DNA of 64,000 nucleotides from Lepisosteus oculatus (GCF_040954835.1 NC_090703.1:18675444-18739443); one strand, 5' to 3'; shown: positions 1 to 13,900, counted from the first letter of the stretch. The notes: a model not told the origin generated them from the letters alone. Made by a program: numbers and translations.

Positions 1-1590
1 AATAAACAACCATGTGTTCAAGTGGACAGTCATGCAAACTTAACCTATCCAATTTGAGACAAGACCTGAAACTATTGCTTCCCATCCCCAGAATGATTAG
101 CATTTCTACTATCTAGAATGCCTCCTCATCCATATTAATATGTCCTTCCTTAATAAGACACTTCATCAATATACATGGAAATGGAAGTTACAATGAATCT
201 TCCCCACAGAGAGGATTATTACAAAGAAACCAAGTTAATATTCCTGGGCAGCAACACAATCATGGGTGGAGAAATATATACTTACTGATATTAATTTTTT
301 TCTCTTTTATATAAGTGTGCTATTAGAAATGCTATCAGTTTTCTTTGAAGACATTAATGGGTAAATTCCCAGCGATTACTAACAACTCCTCGAACCATCA
401 CCTAGTACAGTACGTGAGCTGAATAGACAGCTGGCTGACACCACTGCCATGCTTACCCTGATTTGGGTCATCTTACAGTGTTGCTGAGTGATGTATAAAA
501 TGAAAGAACGTGTACTGACAACTACACCTCTTCCCTCCCTAAGGCTTCTTTCACCATTTCTTTAAGACTAAGGCAGTTAAAAAAACAAGCTTAGACTTTT
601 ATAGGGAAAATAATACAGGATATCACGAGGCTTGATTTAGAAGTCTGAAGCCATGACATTTTGATCACTTTGGTGAAGCAGATGTTATCATGTTTACTGC
701 GTTGTAACAATATTCCTGTTTGCTCTAATGCATGTTGATTTCTCCTACTTTAGAAATAGTGGCTCCAGAAAAGGTAACCTTTAGAACCTTTTTGTTCTTC
801 CTGCATTTCTGTTAAAAACGGTATAGTCATTGGTATATACACTGGGTGTAGTATGCAGTATGTATTATGAAATAAATGAAATAATGAAACTCTAAGAACA
901 AAAAAAAATATTTAAGCCACTCAATCATACTTCATTAATCTAAATCCACAAAGCTTCATTTTTCCTCTTAAGTCCCTTTTTATTATTCATAAAGCATGGC
1001 ACATATGATTACCTAAGCTTTAAACCATTGGGTTTTGAGCATTAATGCACACCTGGGGCATGAGCTTCAATTCATTTTAAAATAATCACCTGCTAAGTTA
1101 TTCACAATTACAAAGGTGCATTTTGGCAAATATAATCACATCAATCCTTTCCTGGAATCATTCATTATATAGATACAGTTGGACTGGAATGAGGAGATAT
1201 TTTCAGTTTAAATCTATTCCAAGATGCAAAATACAGGTTTCTTAATTAGAAAGAAATATTTTTACAAATAACTATGATAAAAACTCTGATATTTTAACCA
1301 AGATCTCAAATGTGGACAGTCTTGTAACAAGGAATTACTGATGTAATCATTTAGAACAAGATTCCTGATATTGCCATTTAAAATAATTAATAGTTATATA
1401 AGGGTTCCAAAAAGAGGAGAAAATAACTTGGTTTATGTTGCACATAATTGAATCGCTAACTTAAAAAATTGCACAGGCACTAAATTTGAAAGTAACATTT
1501 CTCATAAGTTACAGTGCATTTAGCTCATTGACTACATAATGTAAGTGCTAACTGAAAGCAATCCATCCATTCATTTTCTAACTGCTTTTA
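1..1590. other. Intergenic, no gene seen
   Basis: AT-rich sequence with stops in all frames and no exon-like open stretch that I can recognise. It lies downstream of the minus-strand ELYS-like gene. Positions 1562-1640 are SINE tail (listed separately). A further 3' exon of the ELYS-like gene cannot be excluded, because a usable donor sequence exists inside its last exon. Confidence 0.5.
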
Positions 1591-1640
1591 TTAAATACAG
1601 GGTTGTGTTGGAGCCTGGACAGGATGCCACTCCATCCCAG
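1562..1640 (-). repeat. SINE 3' tail fragment
   Basis: On the minus strand this reads GGAGTGGCATCCTGTCCAGG, then CCCTGTATT, an AATAAA-type stretch, and ends in GAATGGATGG. This matches the tail of the longer SINE at 28126-28414 and the minus-strand copy near 24811. It supplies the end of the open reading frame of the ELYS-like gene. Confidence 0.65.
1587..1592 (-). promoter_or_regulatory. Candidate polyadenylation signal AATAAA overlapping the stop codon
   Basis: On the minus strand the stop TAA is followed at once by TAAAAG, which creates AATAAA at 1592-1587. It lies in the conserved AATAAAGC tail of a SINE. It could serve as the cleavage signal of the ELYS-like transcript, but no downstream element was checked. 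Confidence 0.3.
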
Positions 1641-1904
1641 AGTTGAAAGGAATGTGTTTTCCAATTGCCTTTACTACTGGATTTACTTTAATGCAGAAGA
1701 TGCCATTGGACTTCAGGGAGCTTCTAAAACATTCCCGGACTTGGAACGTAACAGCCCTGCAAGTTTTAAAGAGAACTGAATTCTGAATACTGAAGACCAG
1801 GACGACCAGGAAACAAATGGCGATTAAGGCCAATCGACTCATTGAGTGATTCAAATAAGTCACAAGTTGTTGAAATTGAAAAGAAAACTGAGAGGACTTT
1901 CTAT
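1591..1904 (-). CDS. ELYS-like terminal exon with predicted transmembrane helix
   Basis: The acceptor at GTGACAG keeps the frame of exon 27 (phase 1, joining as SSTSPD-RKSSQF). The exon encodes 105 residues. A strongly hydrophobic stretch, LALIAICFLVVLVFSI, lies at 1786-1833 (about residues 1458-1473), preceded by MSR and followed by about 64 residues with several Cys. The last 15 or so residues and the TAA stop come from a SINE tail. Two other nearby acceptors would give an early stop or the wrong frame. A possible donor, ATTAAA-GTAAAT near 1690, could instead splice to an unseen exon. Whether this exon is used needs transcript data. Confidence 0.5.
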
Positions 1905-4900
1905 CTGTCACAACTCTGAAATTCAACAGGGAGACCTGCAGAATCTAGATTTGCATTCCTTTAAAGGCTATTTCAAAAGCTTGCAGAACTTTCGTAACTC
2001 TAGTTACTAAACTAGTAACTCAAGCAGCCAAATTCCCAAAGTGAATACAGTAGGACCTTTTTTCATGTGAATGGAGAAGTATCAGTATAAAGCTGAGAAA
2101 AAAACAAGCATTACCTGGTGATGTGCTAGAAAATTGATCGATTGCAGGCAGGAGCCCTGATGATGCTCTTCTGGTTTCTAAAGCTTGCTTCCACCAGCTG
2201 CCCAGCTTGCAGTGACCTAGTCGGTCAGATGTAGTTTTGAAACATATTGCCTCTTTCTTGTGAGGCCTTCCACTCTGACATTTGTCAGTGGGTGTTTCTG
2301 ACAGAAGGTGCGGAAGTGCAGGGTCACGGCTTCCCCTGAAAGACAGAAAAGCCCTAGAGCCCTGTGGGTGTGTCTGTCTCACTGTTCTAGGGGGTGGAAT
2401 AAAAAGCGGAGTATCCTGCAGTGAAAAGATCTTTTTAAACCTCTCCGAAGCTTTAATTTCAGACTCAGTGACCAAGAGGGAGGTCTTTCGAAAGTGTTCC
2501 CTGCCTATTGAAACTTTTCTTTCTGGTGAACTGGGGGCACTTTGGCTTTCATCTTCACTATCATCGAGGTAACTGTTTTCATAATAGTCACTGAAGAAGC
2601 TCTGCATAGTCTCAGTAAATTCACAGGAAGTGAGGATCTCTGGCTGGTCAACTGCTTCCTGGGAATCTCTTCTGTGCCGTTCCATCTTTTCCTTCTGAGC
2701 CAGTCCATCTGTAGCTCTCTGTGTAACACAAATTTACATCTTATTTAGTGCCTTAAACACAAATACATGGTAATGGGCAATAGGTTATCTACTTTTCTGT
2801 TTTACTCCATTAAATACACTGAATGTGTGTGGTGTTCTATAGTTTAATGAAACAACTAAACAGTGCAGCTTTTCAGCTTTTTTTGACAAAGGTCAAAATT
2901 GATGGAGAAGAAAAATAAACAATCCATTAAGAAAAGCCAACATTAAGTTATATGTACACAGCTCCACACCTGGAGGGTTTCTGTGGATGTTTAGCCTACA
3001 CAAGCACTTAACTACCTAACTGATGCAATTATTATCTTAATTGGTCCAGTTTATTACCTTTCTATAGATCTTTTGTTGCAAGAGTTTGAAAGCAAGTTAT
3101 TGACCTGCTGGAGTGCAGTCCTCTATAAATACACCCCTGCTTTATTTCATAGAGCAATGGAGAAACTTATCACTATTTCCAAAACTCCAGCTCAAAAGAC
3201 AAGCTTTGGCCCAGGGACCAGTGGATTACCTGTAGAGGCTCCAAATCAAGGAAAGAGTGGGAGGCAAAACTACTGCTTGAAAATGAATCTTGGGAAAAAG
3301 AAAGTTCTTTTGTTTTGTCCTCAACTGGAGTGCCATTCCCCAACTCCTCTGTTTCTTTCCCAGCTGCAGAAGAGCCATCGACATAAATCACTTTTGATTA
3401 AGGGAACAAACAGAAACAATAAGAAGGGCAAAATGCATTGGTATTCTTTATCTGCCACTTGTAAAAAATCATGCTTTTCTTTCACCTGGTGCCCATTCTC
3501 TAAATCATTCAATTACACAGCCTGAGAACAGTTGATATTTTCACCAAAAGATGTATAGATAAAAATATACAGTTTCTGTAAAACAAAGTTAAGACCATTC
3601 TATATGGTTTTATTAACTGTTAGTCAGCATTTTAAAGTTAAAAATTCTTAAAACATTCTCAAAAATGTTTAATCTATATCATTTGAAACTACATAAGGAC
3701 TCAGGTAGCAAAGCCTGCCTGCAGGGAATGTCAGTTCTGCAAGCTTCTGCAGTTCTGCAATATACAGGTATGCATACTGTATATTTACAGTATGTGAAGC
3801 TAAAGCTCACAAGTACATTTGAATATATTTATCTCTCTTGGCAGTTTGGAACAGCAAAAAATGGTAAAATAAGTAAAATAAAACCACCATTAAACCGTGC
3901 TGAATACCTTTGTCTAGTGACAGGAAGTTTTCATTTTCTGCTGGGCTGTCACTGGCAGAGAAAGCAGACTGATCGTCATCACTGCTGTAGGTCTGAGGAT
4001 GCAAGTTCATTCTGCTGCCACGTCTGACAAAAATAGTTGTAATAGTTACTACAAGAATAACGGTGCAGTTAATAATGCCAAAACAGATGAAAGAACTAAA
4101 TACAGATAGAAATTTAAGGCAACAGAATTATAATATTCAGACTAAATTCATACCATGCATAAAATAATTTGATCAGTAATGACAGTGTAAAAAAGCTTAA
4201 TTGATCTCTAAATATCATAATTAAAGAAATGTTGCCACAAATCTGCAGATATTTCTGTACAGCTAATAACTTAGTAATCCTACAGAGTATTTAATCAAAG
4301 TGATTCCAGTTATGCCATAAACTCAGATTTAGCAATTATTTAGCATATACAATATGCTGTATGTAAGCTAATGTATGCGTGTAAGATATAACATATTCAA
4401 CTTTTTATGATTCTAGTTCTGTACTTTTTTGTTAAATTGTATTTTCAAAAGTCTCATATTACCTTTCCCTAAGTTGTATTGTGTCCTCAGCCAAGCCTGT
4501 AGCACCCTCTTCTGTTACCAGACCATCTCTAGCTATTCCATGGGGCTGTGCCCAGCTCGTGCATTCCTGGATACTCCCTGTACATTTTTAAACATAATAA
4601 ACAAATGTTACTGTGGAAGGCATTGCTGTTTAAAACAGATGTCATTATTTTCAGTGAACAAGTATATTAAATATAAATAAAAATAAAGTAATAATGTGAC
4701 CTTTCTGGTGTAATTTTTACTTTAGAATAAGTAAATAATAAGTAAATAACTTGAATGTATTTTGATACACTGTTTAAATGCTACACCTGTTCACATCATT
4801 GTCTTGTGAACATGTAGTCTGTCATCCAAATCAACATCCACTGTATTTTTTATTTTCTTGGGGCTACTTTATTTGCTTTGATGTCATGTTAGATCTATAT

Positions 4901-7900
4901 TATTTACTGCAGAACAGCTTGATAATATGTTTAATTCATATTTTTGTTAATTTCTAAACATGACAATTTCACTTAGTTATGTATGATTAATTCCATTTAT
5001 TTTAAGATGAAATGAGAATGAAACACCAAGAAAGCACATTATAATATGTGGGAATGGAAACTGGTATGAAGCCATCGTTTAAATGTCCAGATTTGAACCA
5101 GTAAACGTTTATAAGATGATACAATAAGCGGCCATTAAAATAAGAAATACTTTTTATGTAATATAATTTGCATAAACAAATTTTGTGTTAAATGTCGTTT
5201 TCACTCTCAACCCAATATTCACCCAATATAAATTTTCCTTACATTCTGAGTAGACGGCAAGCATTTTTCTGCAAATATGACCTGAATTAAAAGCTGCATT
5301 TCAAATTCATGAATTAAACATAGATGTTCTGATCTGAAAAAAATAGATTCTCTGAAAGCTCTAAAATCCAGTATTTGGTGCATGTTCATGGTAATATCTA
5401 CTATATATAAATCTGCCTTTCTGTTTAGGAATTGAAAAATCCTTTAAAATATAGTTCAATTAAGGGTTCAAACAAGGTATGTGGAATTTCCCTATGGATG
5501 TGAATTCTAAATCAGTGTTTGAGAAATGCAATTACATATTCACTAATAAATATGTTATTTCTTTATTATATTCACCTGACTTTCTCTTCTCCTTCATGGA
5601 TGAATGTTTGCTACTGTATATTAAATTCAGCACCTTTTTCTTTCCACTGTGATAAAAAAGTCAGTACTAAACTGTTGGTAACCTGCGGCTATGTGTAACG
5701 TTATTTGTATTTAATGAAGAAAATATTTAAGCATTAAAGAACAAAATGTGTACAATCATGATGTCCTACTCACAGTCAGAAGTTGATGCCTTACTGACAC
5801 TGTTTAATGCAAAAGACGCTGTTCTGCTTTCTTTTGACAAGAGAATATCACAATGGCCTGGAACCAAATCCTCAGGAGGGAGTTTGTACTCATACTCCAA
5901 GTTCCCATCCAACCCTACTTCACACACACTGTCATTCAGAAGGTAGGATACATCCAACAGTGAACATCCTGAGATCTGGGATGAAATTGGACTGTCTAAC
6001 TGACCATTATTCAATGGAGATGAGGTGGAGGTTTCTTGAGAAAGAGAAGGTTTAATGCTGCCTCTTTGAAGCAGGTTGTCAGGATACTCCTGCAAGGAGA
6101 AAGAGGAAAAGGGAAGTACTGGAATGAGTGAGTACTCAAAGATAAAAAAAGTAAAGGGTAAAAGAAGACATTCAGCTAATTCAATCAATAAAATTACAAA
6201 AAATTAAATAATGTTTGAACCATCTAGCTCATTAGTTGATAGTACTGTAGATTATTAATATGAGCAGCCAATCCAGCTGTTCCTTGAAGGATCTCAGGGA
6301 ATCACCTTCAACAACATTGGGGGTAGTTCCACACATTTAGCGTCTTACATTTTTTAAAAAAAAGTGTAGTAAACCTGAAGTATTGACTTATTCATTAATA
6401 CTAAAATCACAGGAATTAATTAAAATAGAGTTAGGCCAAACAGCTATGTCTCATGTAATTCTCCACTTGTGCCAGAAGTTTTAGAAGTAACTAAAGTAAC
6501 TGAACCCTTATCTTCAAACCAAAATCAAAACCAATAACTTTTCTCAAAGACATGTGAGGAGGGTGAAACTATGTTAATCTCATTTTAGGTCTTACATACA
6601 CTGTAATCTATTCTTTTTATATATGTTCCTGTTAGATATGTTACTCTACCTTATCTGACATCAGTTCTTCGACAGTTACATCCTCACCCGGTTCATTTAA
6701 GTCTGAATTAAACGCACTACTCAGGACTGTTGGAGAAGGACTGAGAGTTTTGTGTTTCAGTGCTTGAGGGGTGAGAGACAACTGCAGCTGAGATTCACGT
6801 GGTTCCTCTTTCAAATAAGTCGGCCAGACAGCTTTTCTGTTTTGCCTTGGAGAAAAGACATCACTGTTCAAATCACAAGACTCTGATGCTTGAGCTTCAT
6901 ATGGTAAATAGTACTTGTTACAAATCATTCCCCTGCATAATTATTTGCGTGTAAACTAAGCATTACAGTATATCCTAGAATATGGCAGGGAACTATAAGA
7001 TATCATTCTTTCAAATGTGTTATTGTTGGACTACTAATATTTTCAGTGTTATTTATATAAAATCCCCTAAATATATCCTTTGTACCTGTTAGGTGAAATT
7101 GTTTCCTCCACCTCACGTATGGATTCTTTCAGCAAAATAAAAAAATCCTCTGAAGACATTGGTTCACATGTACTAGCACTGTACAGCCAGGTAGAAAACG
7201 GTTTTGGAGATTGTCCTGGGTAAGAATAATAACGAGGTTATAAAAGATGCTGCACCACTGTTTTTTTGGTGAACCTACTATATTTTAATTTTTATTTAAT
7301 CATGTGAAAAACATAAGAAAAGATGCAAATCATTTGGCCCAACTAGTCGCACTGTTTGTGTGAAGTACAGATGCTGAGTTTACAGATACAAATGGTTCCT
7401 ATAAACAGAATGTCAATTAGAAATTCAGAGTAACTCCAAAGATTTCCGTCAGACCATCATCTACAGTATATGTAACTAAACTAAATTCTTTTATTGTAAA
7501 ATATATTAGCTCATTAACATTCAAAGTTTTTATGCTGCTTTATGATCTGTACTTGAAATACAATGCTGTAAACCATAAAAGAGAAAAGTATAAAAATATT
7601 TTTATTTAAGCACTAGAATGAGCATGGGATTTGTGTTGTTTTAAGTTTAAAATGTACCCTGAGTCATTTATTATTTTTATATACAGTAATAAATATAACC
7701 AATCACCAATAAAGGGATAAGATCAACATTATCCTTTGCTTTTATTAAGCAGTTGTTCTTTATAAGTGTTCAGCTTAACATTATTTTGTTATATAAATAT
7801 ACTGTATTACAACATAGAGATTGCATATTGTATGTAAAATACCTTCCTCAATATTGTTTTAGAGTATCGGCTAACATTCAGGACCCATTACATTGATGTG

Positions 7901-10900
7901 AATGCAGACAAAATTTTGTAAGGGTTGCCTGAAACCCAAGATTTTTTTTGAGCAGGTCATTCAAAAGATTAAACCAAAACAGAAAAACGTACAGCAAATG
8001 TTCATCTCTGGCTTACCTCTTACTTTTAAGCTCGGCACTCTCTGAGAGACGTCAACTGATGACCCTTCTTGAACAAATGAAAGAGGTGTTCTGATTTTCT
8101 TTCTTTTAATTTGTGTCATATATTTCTGTGAAATATAACAAAAAAGTCAATCTTGAGAAAAAGTCTCTTTTAAAAGTAGATAGTAGATATCTTTTAAAAA
8201 CAGCAACATTTCTTTAATTACATTTGTGAAATGTCCTTCTGAATCAAATAACAATCTTTGTCATTATGGTCTGGTTTCAGGAGGTTAATATTAATGTAAT
8301 TTTCTCCACTTTATTTGATTTAAAATTCTTTAACACTCTTTTAAAACCCTCTTAATCAAATTAATTCAACCACTGTGATACTCTGAAAATCAGCATGGTC
8401 TTATACTAAAGGATTCAAGTTCAGCTTCTCTTTGCAGAGCCGGATCAATCTAAGAGAAATAGTTCAAATTGTATTTTCCAATATCATCAGGTACTGTATC
8501 TGATTAATTTTCAGTTTGGAAATTAATGCATTTCTGAATATATTACAAGAATATATGTCCTTTGTTTCCTTGAGAATGACCATTCATATACAGGACACTG
8601 AAAAGGTAGATCAGGTGAAAATACACTCTATGCATGGTCACATCTTAAGTGTTAGTCTGACATAAAGCATCATTAAAATTGTATATACCAAATTCTTAGC
8701 AATGGTGTTTACTGCAAAAAAGTGGTCTTCCAAATGTGCTATTTTTAGAATGCCCACTTCCATCTCTGTTGTTTGCCTTGTCTTTGTTCTATTCTAGAAT
8801 CTATTGATTCTAACCCTATTTACATTAATAATACTTGGATAAGCATGATGGGGGAGTACTGCTGGGTTCTGATCACTCGTTGGGGAAGTGTCTGATAAAT
8901 TGTAATTTTCATCTCAGTGTGTTCATCAAGAATTTATTACTTATTAATAACTCTTTACACACAAATAATATTACCAGCTCCTTATAAAAAATGATGAGGA
9001 GAGACTGCACACAGGTTCTATATGCTGAAATTGGAACACTACACCTGAAGGAGGGTATTTTTTAAACAAGCGAACAAGTAGATTATTTAAAGGTACTAAT
9101 TAGAACCAGAGACTACCAGCTCAGTTGAATGTGCAATCCTACAGGCCTTCCAGAACTGGAGCTGGGACATAGCACAATGTCTTAGTTCATATAGAAAAAA
9201 CAAACACATAAATGTGCAAGCAAAATAGAAATGTCAATAAAAGTTTTTTTTAACCTTATAATGACTACAGTATGTTAATGTATATGGTACCACTCCTTAT
9301 GTAACATCACATTAAGGGTTGTTATTCAAATGAAAAAATCTGATTCAAAACAAAATGTATGCTCAGAAAGAAAAGAAAGCTAGACCTTGTCCAATGTTAA
9401 CAAGGAACTCAGGTCCAAGTACAGGCCTAAGTCCTCACAGTTCTGAAGAAAGTGCTTGAAAATGTCATCACCAGGGTCCTCAATCTCTCTCAGAAGGGCC
9501 CAGGCCTCAGCAATACACCTTACATCAAGTCCCACATACAAATGACAAAAAGAGACAAAAATATGGGATTTTGTTTAATCCTGTTTTAAGTTTAACATAC
9601 CTTAGCAAAAGGGAGTGAATATAGATAAAATGTGTACTTGATTAATGCTGATGAAAACAGTCTAACAGTCTATATATTGAGTACATGTATAATTGAGTAT
9701 ATGTATAGTATAACGCTGTATAATACTGTATGAAAAGTAGTGTTTCTTTTCTTTGTGCATTGCATTCACACTTTAAAACAAATTAGAAAAATTTAACAAA
9801 ATCTTCAAACACTGAATATGAAAATGTAATTGATCAACACTATCAGATAGATTTAGGTGACAAGATTAATGTGTGTTCAAGAGTTCTTTCTAGCTTTGGA
9901 AAACATATACATAATACTGTAAATAAGACACTTCAAACCGCTAAGGCTGCATTATCATTATCATATTTGTTGTACCTGTTATGAAGGAAGACATCAATGT
10001 ACAACTTAAGGTCCTTGGGTTTCTCAATTGGTGGCTGTATCTGATGAATGTGGTGCAGTGCTTTGAGAGACTCCCCTTCCTTTAACAACGTCTGGATTAT
10101 CAATGAATGTTGCCAAGAATGCCAAGGCCTCATAGTGCTGGGGTGCAGCAGTAAATCCAAAGAAGTCTGTAAAATGTTAGTGATGTGCTTGAAACATAGT
10201 ATACATGGGGAAGAATGGAAAAAAGGCAGGAGATTAACAGATGCAGTGCACAAGCAGACTGGCTTTTTGTGCTGACACATCATCTTACTGGGAAATTAAA
10301 TGAATACTTACCGAAATGTGCCCATGGTCCAGAAACCAAAGCCCCTTGATTTGTTGGCAAAAACCAAGTGGCACATCAAATGTATGTGTAAAAGACGTCA
10401 AGACATTGTCTTCACACCTCAGGAAGTGTGTTATATCCAACAGGAAATAAAGAAACTACCAAAGTTTGTTAAGGAAAATTATTCAATGAATTACACAAGC
10501 TACATTAGAATGAGTAGAAAACTTGGATTTCCTGGATGACCAGGAAACTTTCTCTGAATCCCATTAGCAATTTAGTTTATCTTATGCTTTATTCAGTGTT
10601 TTGTTATATTGTCAGTAAGGCTTCAGCTTGCAAAGGTATCATTGAATACAAATACTTAATCATTGCAGAACATTGTGAAACCCTATTTATTGTAATGTTC
10701 TGTACCCCCTTGAGTAGAATGTCTCAATGACCTCTGCTCTTTCCCTTTAAGGCTCACTCTTTCCCCTTCCTCCCTATAATAATAAGGTGTGTCTTCACTC
10801 TTCCTCATGACTGTCTAGTGGCTGCAGTGACTAGCACATCTCTCTGTAAGTAACCTGGCAATAAACCCATATGTGATCCTGAATTCACCTTTCCCAGTAA

Positions 10901-13900
10901 TTGTGCAATTATGAGTTGTCACATTATTATCGAGCAAAGAAGTTGTAATAAGGCCTTGTCCTTTTCCTTTTCTTTCTCTGGATATTACATTATGTTTTGT
11001 AATACTAACCAAGAACAAAAAGATACAGTGGACTGGAGTGAAACTGTGTCAATACAAGGCAACAGAAACAGCTTTAAAACAGCCTGTAAAAAAGTGTGAC
11101 ATTAATAAGGTGTCTATGCACTTCTGGTTTTTAATCTACTTAAATCAGTGGTACAGTATATCTAACATATGGTATTATACTGCATATAGTATTTAAAATG
11201 ATTATTTTTCATCTGTCAATAATTAAGAAGTTAACCTTTTATGTGATAGTTTTTTGCCTATATTTCTTATCTTTTTAGATGCAAAACTCTAAAGATTGAC
11301 CTCCATGTCAGTTAGTACTAGAACATATTGAATATTACTATATTTTGTTCCAGTTTTTGTCTTTGTGGTTACTCTACCTCTAAGGATTTTGCATGAACAT
11401 GGTGGCTACACTGGTATACATAACCATGCATTACATAAATCCAAATGTAGGGCATAAGGATTAGCCTTTTCACTGACCTTTTTTGCATTTTTATGTTACT
11501 ATTAAGGTTGAAGCATTAACAGATCAATAATTGGAAGCATAACTCCACTCTTATGCAGTGTACTGATCACAAGTTACATTTCCTTATTACATGATACAAA
11601 ATGATCCAACAAATCAGAATATACATCGCTTTACTCTAACGTGGACAAAAATAGTAGGGAAATACTTGAATTACTATATGATCTCATGTGCACAGAGCAT
11701 TAGCTGCAATGTCAAGCCAGCTAATTATTCAGCTGAGCAAAGTAACCTACAGTAAAACTACAGTGTAGCATACTAAGATGCATAGAAATACTTTTTAAAA
11801 TCAAATTCCTTTGTCTGGCAATAAAGTTCAGCACTTACACTGACATTCTGAAAAAGTTCACGTTTCTACTCTGGCAGGTCCATCTTAACCTGTAGTGTGG
11901 TGTAGTAGGACCTACTCACCTTAACAATCCAAACTATTGAGAATCTTACACCTGAGTCTGAGGCAGGACAGTAAAATCCCTGCCCTGTTCCAATATGGTC
12001 TTTCACCCGCATTCCCTTTGTCTAAACCTTAGTGGGGTTCCTTCAGCCTGAACCTGATGGGTGAGCACTGAGCCTTATCAGATGTGCACTTTGGTGCAAA
12101 GGCTGAAACTAACTTAACTATAAGGATTGATCTCATGATGGGACTAGATATCTTCTGCTGTGTTCTCTGGCTATTTATAAGGAAATCTTTCTTTAAACCT
12201 CATGCACATGGCTTGACACTTTAGATTCTCTCTTTAGAATGTCACCATCTGGTGGCATAAACTGACTGACAACTTTGACAGACAACTTACAGACAACTTA
12301 CATTCTCTTTTCTGAGCTGTGCCCATTGTGCTAAGACAGTTGATATTATGCACATACAGTATGTATAGAAAATAATTTTGATAAGATTAAGTAAATTTTA
12401 AGAACTGATTTTGAGAATGTGTTTTAATATGTACCCACAGTTGCTTTCTGTTTGTGTATTTATCTCTACGAAAACTAAAAGGTAACCTACCAGAAGGTTT
12501 GGTGGTGGATAAAGTTCAGAATGCTGTTCTTCTTTACTCCAAATTGGGCCATAGATTTTATTTAAATGAGACACAATGCCGTGTATCAACAAACCATCTT
12601 CTTCTTCTTTGTTCCTGAAAGTATGAGAAAATACAAAATTTATACGAATTAGCTTACCAATGATGACTTTAAGAACAGTATAAAAAATAACTTTTAATAA
12701 CTAAAATAACTAAAATGCTATAGGAACTACAGGTTCTTGTGGAAATTCTAGTCATCGGTATATTAGTTGATAAGTAATTTAGTTTATTTAAACTTTAAAG
12801 GAATAAACTTTTTAAAGGAATATTATAAAACAGAATTTCTGCAAATTGAAGAGAACAAAGGGAGATGACAGATAATCATGAATCATATATATATATATTA
12901 ATTACCAAAAAGACTCATAACTCTGTTCCATTTCATGCCACATCTCGGAAAATCGTTTTATTTCACATGTATCTGAAAAGAGGCAATGAAAAAAATTCAT
13001 TTATTCCTCATTTATCACCTAAAGTTTGCTCAATCCAATGTAATCAATGTATCCTTGTTTTTAAAACATATTTGGTTACTCTGATCAATGAATCAGAAGA
13101 GGCTTTTGTTTTACAGTAAAGATTTTTGTTAGGCCATTTACAAAGCCAAAACCTTGCTGTAGGCAGATGTATACTATTCCCTCCCATTTTTTGCTGCTGC
13201 GTTCAGCTTGTGTCTCCACAGATATTATTTTGCTGCATGCGAAGGGCACTGATACACATGGCAAGAACAGCAGTAAATGTATTTACCAGTAGGCTTTGGG
13301 AGAAGTCCAGTAAGGCCCAGCCAGTGCACTAATCTCACAAGAAAAATGTACTGGTTCGTTGTCCTGTATTCCTGATCCCAATGTACTGCATTTACAACCG
13401 AGGAAAACAGTTTTTAACATTCTATCTGCAGTACTGTTAGAGCAAGGACAAAATGTACTGTTAGATCTCTGTGCTTTTTCTTTATTTGCAGTAATAGAGT
13501 TTAGACACACATCGGAAATGATTAATTTGGACAAAGTCTTTATTTAGAATTGAAAACCTTCAAAATACTGTACTGATATAGGTAAGGTATATTGATTATT
13601 GGCAAGTATTTTACCAGGACATTGGACAAGATGTGGTAGCTTTCTCATGAATTGGATGATGGTTAGAAGGTTCTTCAGAAACTGTAGAAGATGAAGAACA
13701 TGACTCAGAGACTGATGGTCCATATACATCCAATGGCTCTGGCAGGAAGTGAAACCTAAGAGAAGTAGAATTTCATAAAGTCCAAGGGTTTTGTAGATGA
13801 CATGCAAAAATGAACCTTATCTTAACCTACATGGAAATGCAGTTTCCTCATTGGAACAGGGCCGATGAAACTATTGTACAAACTTTAGCAGTCAGAGTAG

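Noticed and set aside
8991..9061. Possible extra ELYS-like exon reading TCVQSLLIIFYKEL on the minus strand
   Set aside because: It has AG and GT flanks, but its start phase does not fit exon 20 and its similarity to ELYS is not convincing.
10300..10539. Plus-strand open frame of 79 codons
   Set aside because: It lies opposite ELYS-like exon 18, whose minus-strand reading matches the family; the plus frame is a shadow.
11930..11975. Good donor (AAG-GTGAGT) on the minus strand within ELYS-like intron 17
   Set aside because: The short open stretch before it does not start in the needed phase and does not resemble the missing residues.
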